From Tritrichomonas foetus (Eukaryota > Parabasalia > Tritrichomonadida > Tritrichomonadidae): a stretch of DNA of 23,845 bases. Shown here in pieces: positions 16,759-23,845 of the stretch. Every line of letters begins with the position of its first letter. Position 1 is the first letter of the stretch. The notes under the pieces are model-generated. The model was not told the DNA's origin. It saw only the letters and a program-made list of their open reading frames with translations, and did no database searches. The stretch lies in assembly GCA_001839685.1 (NCBI GenBank), contig MLAK01001266.1, forward strand, positions 1 through 23,845, in the 5' to 3' direction. A program made the translations under genes and the position numbers.

Positions 16759-19623
16759 TCATTCATTTTCGCCATTCACAATTGAGTCTGCTAGATTCGC
16801 GAGAATATTGTTGAGGGGAAGTCTCTTTGGTCCAAGTTCTTCCAGTTCTCCCATTAGTTCTAGATTATCAACTGTTCGATTATCTTTTTGGTCTTCCTGA
16901 ATATATTTTTGATCAATTTTAGAAGATCCCATTTCTGGTTCTTGTGATACAATTTCATCAGCTTCATTACTTTCAAGATGAGAAAGTGATGTATTCATAT
17001 CTGGTTCATGTGAAATAATTTCATCACTTTCATTATTATTTAAATTTTCATTTTCACGATTATAATCATTTACTTGGTCGCTTTCTTTATCACTTTCTTT
17101 ATCGCTTTCTTTACCACTTTCTTTATCGCTTTCTTTATCACTTTCTTTATCGCTTTCTTTCTCATTTTCGTTCTGAATTTCTGAATTGTTTCCAGTTAAG
17201 TCATGATTGTCATTTTGCTTGCTTATAATTGAATCATTTTGAAGAGTGGAGTTGAAGTCTGGCTCTTGAGAAATAATGTCATTATCTTCGTTACTTTCAG
17301 TGTTGAATCTTTCTTGGTATTCTTTTTGAATTTCAGTGATTGGCTTTTCTTCTTCCTTATTTTTCACTTCATTTCGATTCAAAAGTAAGTCGATATTATC
17401 ATTAGCGATATTGCCTAGTTTATTATCTTCGTTTTCACTAATATTTGCATTTGGATTGCTTTGTTCGAGTTCTTGTGATATAATTTCGTCTTCTTCTTTT
17501 CGAAATTCACGACTAGTTGACATTTCTGGCTCATGTGAAATTTCATTTGAATTGTGGCTTTCTGAATTCTGATGCCTTGAGATAGTCGTTGAATTAAAAT
17601 CTGATGCAAAATCATCATTAATTTCAGGCGATTCATTTGATTCTTCTTCCATATCTCTTGTTCCACCTGTTCTTCTTGTTATTTCATTTTTGTCTCTCTC
17701 ACTTAATTCTCTTTCTTTGCTTTCTGATGATTCATTACTTTTATTCTTTTGGTCTTCACTAATGCTACTACTGTATTCATTTTCAGTTTTATCATTAGTT
17801 AGGCTTTTACAGATTTCCTTTTCGTGATCCATTTCATCTTCTTCTTCTTCATTGTTCAAATTCTGATAATTTCTATTTACACAATTTTCGTCTTCTTCTT
17901 GATCAATTTGTCTAGATTCTCCTAGTAAAACATTTGCCATTTCACCAGTTGTACTGTCTAGTGGGAGTGTCGATCTAAACATAGCATCTTCATCGCTACC
18001 AAAATCACTATGCAATGAACGAGAAAAGTTCATCTTATTACTATTAGTACTTGGTTTCCTTGATAGTTCTGTTGTTGCAGCCAGATCATCATCATCAAAA
18101 GTTCTTGATCCATCAAAATTGCTATTATTGTTAATGACTTTATTATCTCCCACTTTTTTATTTTCTAGAGTATTTAGATTTTCTTCGCTTTTGAAACTTT
18201 CATCAAAAGTTTCATTTAGTTCTTTATTTTCATTGCCTTTGGCAATCATGCTGTGTTTAGTTGAATTTAGATTTGGTGAGCTTTCTGTAAATGACTCGAA
18301 ATTATCTGTACTAATATTTTCTTTGTTTCGATATGATTCTTTTCCACTTTCATTATTGTTAAAAGTAAACGTTTCAGTTCTCTTAACAGAACTATCACTA
18401 TCATCTGAACTCGATTTCTTGCCTTTATTAGATTCATTTGTTTTTTCTTCATAATACTTCTTATTAGCATCAGATTCTTGTTCATTTTCATATTGATATT
18501 TCTCCTTTTCATAAACTTCGTTTGGATAATCTTCTTGAGAATAATTTTGTTGCTGATAATGTTGACTTTGTTCGTAATTTTGGTTATTAGATGGTTTTTC
18601 TTTGTACGATTTAACTGGTTTCTTTCTTCTGGCTGATTTTTGGGTTGTAGGCGCTGGCTCATTTACACGCATTAAAAGAGCTCTGTCTATTTCTTCTTTC
18701 ATAAAAGAATCAAAAAGAAAAGCATTCTGTTCCTGATCTTTTTTCTTCTTTTCTTTCATTTTTTCATTAAATTCATATCTTTCCTTCTTCTCATTTTTAT
18801 CATGTTTCTTTACATCAACTCTCTGTTGTAATTTATCTTTCCTGGCTTTATGTGATTTTTGCATAAAATCTAATTCAAACCTTTTATTTACAGTTGTAAC
18901 TTTCAAAGCACTATATTCTTTTGTTAGTCGATTTAGTTCGTTGTTTTTTGAGATTGAATTCATATTTGAATAAGCAAACGCATCAACTAGATTTTGGTTC
19001 ATATCCATTTCTTCTTTTTTTAATTTTCTCAATTCTTTTTTCAGTTTTTTAATTTTTTCTTTATTTTTATTCATTTTCTCCTCAATTTGTGTAATTTGGG
19101 GATCAGACATTTCTGCTTCTTTATGAAGCAATGCATCTTCAGCTTCATCTAATTCTAAAACACAGACTTTTCTATCGGATTTGAGCTTTTTGAGTTGCTT
19201 TTTCAATTTCTCTTCTCTCATTGGTGAATATTTTTCACTAATTCGATTATATTCTTCAGAAAGACGATCATATTCTTTTCCAAGCTCATTAATTCTATTT
19301 TCTAAATGAAATTCTTCAGAATCTTGCGTTTTCGAAATAAAATATTTTAATTTATTTAATTCATCACGTAAAGGCTTTACTTCCGATTGTAATTCGTCTA
19401 TTTCAACTAAAAGTGTATATTTTTGATATGCCATTGAAGATGCGTCATTGAATACTTCAGTGCCGGTTGGAAATTCAACATCTAATTTATTTTTTCGATT
19501 TTTTCTTGATTTTCCTGCAATTCGAATTTTGTGAGTGGCTTTCTTCGAGTTTCCTAGCTGGCGGCTTTTTTTGGAGTTTGAAATGGAAATTGGAGGAACA
19601 TTGCTTGTTTCACGTTGAATCAT
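16759..19623 (-). CDS. Coiled-coil protein with acidic low-complexity tail and repeated IISxEP motif
   Basis: A 954-residue protein of unknown function. Residues 1-55 are basic (SKKSRQLGNSKKATHKIR, SRKNRKNK). Residues about 65-330 are a strong coiled coil of Glu/Lys/Leu heptads (VEIDELQSEVKPLRDELNKL; KEKIKKLKKELRKLKKEEMD). The rest is disordered and acidic, rich in Ser, Asn, Glu and Asp. In the tail, residues 822-849 are seven KESD/KESG tetrapeptides, and a short motif with core (D/N)EIIS(H/Q)EP(D/E)M recurs at about residues 669 (weak), 693, 712, 781, 867 and 889. The C-terminus is less acidic and hydrophobic (LPLNNILANLADSIVNGENE). It is probably a cytoskeleton-associated or scaffold protein whose tail binds a partner repeatedly; this is inference. 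ATG 19623 is 54 nt after an initiator-like TCATT. It is divergent from the Cys-rich gene. Confidence 0.85.
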   Translation of the reverse strand: MIQRETSNVPPISISNSKKSRQLGNSKKATHKIRIAGKSRKNRKNKLDVEFPTGTEVFNDASSMAYQKYTLLVEIDELQSEVKPLRDELNKLKYFISKTQDSEEFHLENRINELGKEYDRLSEEYNRISEKYSPMREEKLKKQLKKLKSDRKVCVLELDEAEDALLHKEAEMSDPQITQIEEKMNKNKEKIKKLKKELRKLKKEEMDMNQNLVDAFAYSNMNSISKNNELNRLTKEYSALKVTTVNKRFELDFMQKSHKARKDKLQQRVDVKKHDKNEKKERYEFNEKMKEKKKKDQEQNAFLFDSFMKEEIDRALLMRVNEPAPTTQKSARRKKPVKSYKEKPSNNQNYEQSQHYQQQNYSQEDYPNEVYEKEKYQYENEQESDANKKYYEEKTNESNKGKKSSSDDSDSSVKRTETFTFNNNESGKESYRNKENISTDNFESFTESSPNLNSTKHSMIAKGNENKELNETFDESFKSEENLNTLENKKVGDNKVINNNSNFDGSRTFDDDDLAATTELSRKPSTNSNKMNFSRSLHSDFGSDEDAMFRSTLPLDSTTGEMANVLLGESRQIDQEEDENCVNRNYQNLNNEEEEDEMDHEKEICKSLTNDKTENEYSSSISEDQKNKSNESSESKERELSERDKNEITRRTGGTRDMEEESNESPEINDDFASDFNSTTISRHQNSESHNSNEISHEPEMSTSREFRKEEDEIISQELEQSNPNANISENEDNKLGNIANDNIDLLLNRNEVKNKEEEKPITEIQKEYQERFNTESNEDNDIISQEPDFNSTLQNDSIISKQNDNHDLTGNNSEIQNENEKESDKESDKESDKESGKESDKESDKESDQVNDYNRENENLNNNESDEIISHEPDMNTSLSHLESNEADEIVSQEPEMGSSKIDQKYIQEDQKDNRTVDNLELMGELEELGPKRLPLNNILANLADSIVNGENE
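17077..17160 (-). repeat. 12-bp tandem repeat encoding KESD
   Basis: Seven units of a 12-bp repeat (AAAGAAAGCGAT and close variants on the minus strand) encode KESD six times and KESG once. The third-position changes alternate between AGC and AGT serine codons, suggesting growth by slippage or unequal exchange of two-unit blocks. Confidence 0.85.
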
Positions 19624-20167
19624 GATTTTCGCGAAGATGTACGTTTATTATTCGAAGATTTTGGAATGAAACTTTTTAACTGTATATATGGCTGATAGAG
19701 AGTCGAAATTGAAACGTTAATATCTCATGGCTATCTTCTTATTGATGAATTTAAAATATGATGATAATTTGAATATGTAAATGAAAAATATTTTCAGGAG
19801 GAAATGTAGTATCATTGAGGATATTCACAAGCGTGAAAAATACGCATCCACTTTTTATTTATGGCCAATTTATGAATCATATCCACAATTCACAAAAATA
19901 TATTATCTTTCTATTAAAAGAATAAAAGGTGGGTATAATTGGAATATAATTGAAAAATTTATTTTAAAATAAATTAAAACGAAAACATATCATGTTTAAT
20001 GGAAATATATCAAGATAGATCCAAAACTAAGATTAAATGTAATTCAAAAAGATTGAATTTTTCAATATGTAACTTCAAATTTGTATGAAAAATCAATAAC
20101 GACTTTAACTATTCTAATACACAATTTGAATCTATAATAGAAATTTTGAAATGTTTATTTTTTTAAA
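19624..20167. other. Divergent intergenic region between the coiled-coil and Cys-rich genes
   Basis: Promoter region for both genes. On the minus strand TCATTCC (A at 19677) may start the coiled-coil transcript; a perfect TTCGCGAA palindrome (19628-19635) lies in its leader. On the plus side no TCA+1YW match lies within 100 bp of ATG 20168. A short frame at 19781-19972 (63 codons, ATG) has no recognisable features and is probably chance. Confidence 0.5.
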
Positions 20168-23100
20168 ATGTTATTTTTCATCTTTTTTGCACTCTTCCAT
20201 TTTAGCTTGTGTCATACCCCAACTGACCAAAACCACAATATCTTACCAAACGCAAAAAACTCAAACGATTTCCACAATCAAAAACATGAAAAAGCCAGAA
20301 ATGTAGAATGTCCAGATGGAACTTTTTTTAATGGATCTGAATGTCAAAAATGTCACGAAGAATGTAAAACATGTGATGGCCCCAACAGAAATTACTGTTT
20401 AACATGTTTTGACGGATATTATTTAGATAGTCCACCAACATCAAATCTTTCATATATTTGTGAAAAATGTCCAGCTTTGAATTGTACTAAATGTGATTAT
20501 TACACTGCTAAAAAGCAGCAGTGCTTAAAATGTGAAGCACCTTTTGTTGTTTCACCCAAAACTGGGAAGTGCGTCCTTTGTGATGAAGGCACGTATTATT
20601 CAACTAAAACAGAAAGCTGTGAAAAATGCGGAGGAAATTGCAGAAAATGCACTGAAGAGAAACCAGATGATTGTTTATCTTGTTTTGATGGCTATTATTT
20701 AAATTCTGAAGAACAAAAATGTTATCAATGTCATGATTTATGCGAAACCTGCAATTCTGGAGATAAATGCCTAACTTGTGTCAATGGAACTTTTTTGGAT
20801 GAGAGTAATGGACTTTGTAAAAAGTGTCAAGAAAATTGTAATGAGTGTAAAAGTTTAACCGAGTGCGAAGTCTGTATAGATGGATACTATGCAAATACAC
20901 AAGATGGAAAATGCTACACATGTAATTCGAGTTGTTTAACATGTGTTGGTACAGCATCAAATTGTACAAGTTGTACTGATACATTTTATTTAGACAACAA
21001 TGATTTTATGTGTAAGAAATGCCACATGAATTGCGATAAATGCATCGGACCATCTGAATATAACTGTATTTCATGTAATGATGGAAAATATTTGAATAAT
21101 CCACAATATGATCCAAAATATGGATCAAGATGTGATGATTGCGATTCTACTTGTAAAACTTGTACAGGTAATGGTGATAAAAAATGCACATCATGTTATG
21201 AAGGCTATTTCTTACAAGATTATTACACAGGTCATGTTTGTAAAAAGTGTATTGATAATTGCAAAGTTTGTAATGAAACTAAAACATGTCAAGTTTGTGA
21301 TGATGGTTTTATTCGTAATGATAAAGGAAACTGTGTTAAATGTGGTCCAAATTGCGCATTATGTACTGATGATATCAATCAATGCACTTCTTGTTTACCA
21401 GGATTTTATCTTGTTGATTCTAAATGTGATCATAAATGCCCTGAAGGTTGTTCAGTTTGTCAATCAGATAACGAATGTTCAGAATGCTTTGATGGTTATT
21501 TATTCAATGCAAAAGCAAGAAAGTGTGAGAAGTGTGATAAATCATGTAAGAAATGTGTTTATTCTCTTGACAATTGCGTTGAATGTGCTGATGGATATTT
21601 AAGAGATGATAATAATTCATGTATTGAATGTGACAGTAGTTGTAAAACTTGTACAACATCACCAATTCAATGTACATCATGTCATGATGGCTTTTTCTTG
21701 AATGAAACAGGAACAAACTGTTTACCTTGCCATAATAAGTGCAAGACTTGTTCTGGTGAATATTCTATGGATTGCTTATCTTGCTTTGATAACCAAATAT
21801 TAATTACTGGGACATGTCATGACTGCAGTAATTCGTGCAAAGGTGGTTGTATTGGTGGAATATCTTTATGTGTTGAATGTAATGATGGATTTTATAATTT
21901 TTCAATCGGAAATAAAGATGATAACACTGTGGTATGTAAAGAATGTGATCCAGAGAATTGTAAAACATGTTCATCGGAAAATTCGTGCGATGTTTGTTTT
22001 GATGGATATTTCTTAGATGAATCCACAAAGAAAAAATGTAAACTATGTGATTCTTCTTGTGCAACATGTAAATCTTCACCTAACAACTGCATAACATGCG
22101 CTTCGGGATACTATCCTAAAGAAGAAGGATCAAATGAATGTGTCACATGTCCAGAGGGCTGTTCTAAATGTGAAAAGGATTCAACTGGAAAAATTACATG
22201 TAGTGAATGCTTTAAAGGGTTCTATGTTGACTCCTCGAAAAAAGAATGTTATAAATGTCATGAATCTTGTGCATCATGTCATGATAATACCAATAGTTGT
22301 GATTCATGTGCAGATCATTATTTCTTCAATGGTGAAAGGAAGTGTGAAAAATGTGATGAAAATTGTTACAATTGTTCCGGTATGGCAGATAATTGTGAGT
22401 CATGTAACCTTGGATATTATTTAGTTGAAGATGAAGCAGCATCCAAGAAAAGATGCATCTTATGTGACAATGGATATTACATTAATGATGAAGGAGCATG
22501 TGTTCAATGCGATAAATCATGCCACACATGTCATGGATCAGGTCCTACTAATTGTGATGAATGCAGCGAAGGTCATTTCGCATTCGACGATTCATCAGGA
22601 ACAATTAGATGTGATGAATGTACAGATCCACATTGCAAGAATTGTTCTTACTTCTTCCAATGTAGCATTTGTTTCGATGGTTATTTCATTTTTAATAACA
22701 CCAATGAATGTTCACCATGTAGCACAGAATGCGCAACATGTTCAGAAAGGAGTGACTTTTGCCTATCTTGTGCTTCTGGATATACAGGTCCTTCAAAAGA
22801 TGGGAAATGTACAAAATGTCCTGACCACTGTTCTAAATGCGAAAATGGTAAATGTATAGAATGTTTTGACAACTACTATCTTGATGGAAAATCTGGAAAT
22901 TGTGTTCAATGTTCATCACCATGTGTTAGTTGTAAATCGCAATCATCTTGTCTTTCATGTATTGATGGATATTATTTGGAGTCTGGTAAAGATGTTTGTT
23001 CTAAATGTGATAAACAATGTAAAACATGTGTTGGATCTTCAATACATTGTATAGAATGCATTGACGGATTTTACTGGAACAGTAATACCAATAAATGTGA

Positions 23101-23764
23101 CCAATGTGATTCATCATGTGTGGCATGTACAGGACCAACATCAAAAGATTGCACTTCCTGTGTTGATGGAAAATATCCGGCTTCTTGGGGATGTGAAGAC
23201 TGTGACATTTCATGCAAGACTTGCATTAAAGGAGGTCAATATGGATGCAGTTCATGTAATGATGGATATTATTTAAAGGGTGATGCTTCTACTGGCGGAA
23301 ATTGTAAAGCTTGCTCAGTTTATTGTGACCTATGCACGAACTATTCTGTTTGTCTACACTGTAAAGAAGGATATTACATTAAAGAAGATCACAAATGTGG
23401 AGTCTGTGATCCATCATGCAAAGAATGCAAAGCCCCGGGAAATCGAGAATCTTGTACAACATGTTTTGAAAACTTTACTCTGATTGATGGAACTTGCTAC
23501 GACAACTCTGACATTAATTTCACAATTACAACAAACCCAAGTGACACAATAAGTCATACAATATCTCCGGATTCAGGTGATGATGCTGACAAAATGTCGA
23601 AAGGCACAATCATTGGAATCTCAGTAGGTGTTGGTGTTTTCGTAATTGCTATAGTTGTGGCTGCTATACTGATTGTTATAAAGAAGAAGAAAGCTAATGA
23701 TTTGTTATCAGAATATGTGGCTATATCTGCGAATGAACACAAATCTGTTGAAGTAGACCTATAA
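20168..23764 (+). CDS. Giant Cys-rich type I surface protein (furin/CxxC repeats, VSP-like design)
   Basis: A 1,198-residue membrane protein. Residues 1-16 are a signal peptide (MLFFIFFALFHFSLCH). Residues about 48-1115 are an unbroken series of Cys-rich units of about 45 residues, each with several CxxC pairs and a recurring CxDG(Y/F)(Y/F) motif (CFDGYYLDS, CIDGYYANT, CHDGFFLNE, CNDGYYLKG). This is the furin/growth-factor-receptor-like fold also used by Giardia variant surface proteins. After a Ser/Thr/Asp linker, residues about 1147-1171 are a transmembrane helix, then KKKK and a 23-residue tail with DLL (1178-1180) and YVAI (1183-1186), both possible sorting signals. The ectodomain should be disulfide-bonded or metal-binding and exposed at the surface. 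The frame is intact. No canonical initiator lies close upstream, unlike most genes here. Adhesion, sensing or a protective coat are all possible; the ligand is unknown. Confidence 0.88.
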   Translation: MLFFIFFALFHFSLCHTPTDQNHNILPNAKNSNDFHNQKHEKARNVECPDGTFFNGSECQKCHEECKTCDGPNRNYCLTCFDGYYLDSPPTSNLSYICEKCPALNCTKCDYYTAKKQQCLKCEAPFVVSPKTGKCVLCDEGTYYSTKTESCEKCGGNCRKCTEEKPDDCLSCFDGYYLNSEEQKCYQCHDLCETCNSGDKCLTCVNGTFLDESNGLCKKCQENCNECKSLTECEVCIDGYYANTQDGKCYTCNSSCLTCVGTASNCTSCTDTFYLDNNDFMCKKCHMNCDKCIGPSEYNCISCNDGKYLNNPQYDPKYGSRCDDCDSTCKTCTGNGDKKCTSCYEGYFLQDYYTGHVCKKCIDNCKVCNETKTCQVCDDGFIRNDKGNCVKCGPNCALCTDDINQCTSCLPGFYLVDSKCDHKCPEGCSVCQSDNECSECFDGYLFNAKARKCEKCDKSCKKCVYSLDNCVECADGYLRDDNNSCIECDSSCKTCTTSPIQCTSCHDGFFLNETGTNCLPCHNKCKTCSGEYSMDCLSCFDNQILITGTCHDCSNSCKGGCIGGISLCVECNDGFYNFSIGNKDDNTVVCKECDPENCKTCSSENSCDVCFDGYFLDESTKKKCKLCDSSCATCKSSPNNCITCASGYYPKEEGSNECVTCPEGCSKCEKDSTGKITCSECFKGFYVDSSKKECYKCHESCASCHDNTNSCDSCADHYFFNGERKCEKCDENCYNCSGMADNCESCNLGYYLVEDEAASKKRCILCDNGYYINDEGACVQCDKSCHTCHGSGPTNCDECSEGHFAFDDSSGTIRCDECTDPHCKNCSYFFQCSICFDGYFIFNNTNECSPCSTECATCSERSDFCLSCASGYTGPSKDGKCTKCPDHCSKCENGKCIECFDNYYLDGKSGNCVQCSSPCVSCKSQSSCLSCIDGYYLESGKDVCSKCDKQCKTCVGSSIHCIECIDGFYWNSNTNKCDQCDSSCVACTGPTSKDCTSCVDGKYPASWGCEDCDISCKTCIKGGQYGCSSCNDGYYLKGDASTGGNCKACSVYCDLCTNYSVCLHCKEGYYIKEDHKCGVCDPSCKECKAPGNRESCTTCFENFTLIDGTCYDNSDINFTITTNPSDTISHTISPDSGDDADKMSKGTIIGISVGVGVFVIAIVVAAILIVIKKKKANDLLSEYVAISANEHKSVEVDL

Positions 23765-23802
23765 GTTGTGATAAATTGCGCTTCGCTCAATTTATCCCAA
23801 CT
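23764..23802. repeat. Strong hairpin starting at the stop codon of the Cys-rich gene
   Basis: A 39-nt inverted repeat: AGTTG pairs with CAACT, GATAAATTG with CAATTTATC and GC with GC around a TTC loop. Only two single mismatches break the 16 base pairs. The first base is the last base of TAA 23762-23764. The GC-rich tip stands out in this AT-rich flank. It could be an RNA processing or 3'-end structure, or a piece of a dispersed foldback repeat. Confidence 0.75.
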
Positions 23803-23845
23803 GAAAATTTCATGAATGAGAAAACCAACGAAATCATAAATGAAA

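Noticed and set aside
19781..19972. 63-codon ATG frame in the divergent spacer before the Cys-rich gene
   Set aside because: No recognisable motif, AT-driven composition and no initiator close by; probably chance.
20168..23764. Numerous open frames in all other frames of the Cys-rich gene
   Set aside because: They are shadows caused by the TGT/TGC-rich repeat pattern; only the +frame protein with signal peptide, CxxC repeats and anchor makes sense.
1..23845. tRNA, rRNA, riboswitch or CRISPR features
   Set aside because: No tRNA B-box with a matching cloverleaf, no regularly spaced direct repeats with unique spacers, and no rRNA-like conserved stretches were seen by eye.

Overview
The window is AT-rich (roughly 30% GC by eye) protist nuclear DNA. 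It carries long intronless genes on both strands, separated by AT-rich spacers of 0.15 to 1.1 kb. Several genes have a TCA+1(C/T)(T/A) initiator-like element only 18 to 55 bases before the ATG, which is the parabasalid (trichomonad) core promoter. The gene content also fits a trichomonad: large Cys-rich surface proteins, a glycine-rich/Cys-rich membrane protein, a PLAC8 protein, GT17 glycosyltransferase paralogues, low-complexity coiled-coil proteins, an Asn-rich kinase and a mariner transposon with 28-bp inverted repeats. The very AT-rich composition suggests a Tritrichomonas-like rather than a Trichomonas vaginalis genome; that is an inference, not a proof.

Layout. 92-1528 (+) and 3284-4795 (+) are tandem paralogues of glycosyltransferase family 17 (beta-1,4-N-acetylglucosaminyltransferase-like). 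A 1,290-bp mariner element (1543-2832) with TA target-site duplication lies between them, 14 bp after the first stop codon. Its transposase, on the minus strand, is broken by one in-frame TGA after codon 40. 4947-7250 (-) is a long coiled-coil gene whose two halves are in the same frame. They are separated by a 63-bp foldback (inverted) duplication that carries an in-frame TAA.

8369-10287 (+) is a surface protein with an ALK-type glycine-rich domain, Cys-rich repeats and an 18-bp tandem repeat. A frameshift then cuts off its transmembrane segment and a cytoplasmic tail with an NPLY motif. 11432-11959 (+) is a PLAC8 Cys-rich protein. 12723-14186 (+) is a Ser/Thr protein kinase with Asn-rich insertions in the N-lobe and activation segment and a striking GC-rich patch over the catalytic loop. 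14609-16138 (-) is a MATE-family transporter.

16759-19623 (-) is a coiled-coil/acidic low-complexity protein with a KESD tandem repeat and six copies of a short linear motif (core IIS[HQ]EP[DE]M). 20168-23764 (+) is a 1,198-residue type I membrane protein made almost entirely of CxxC repeats, ending in a YxxPhi-type tail. An unusually strong hairpin begins at its stop codon.

The genes do not form an operon or a single pathway. The themes are the cell surface and secretory pathway (two GT17 enzymes, two Cys-rich surface proteins, MATE, PLAC8), the cytoskeleton or scaffolding (two coiled-coil proteins) and signalling (kinase). Three of the genes are interrupted, each by a different kind of lesion (nonsense codon, foldback insertion, frameshift). 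I see no RNA genes, no CRISPR array, and no clearly new multi-gene system.
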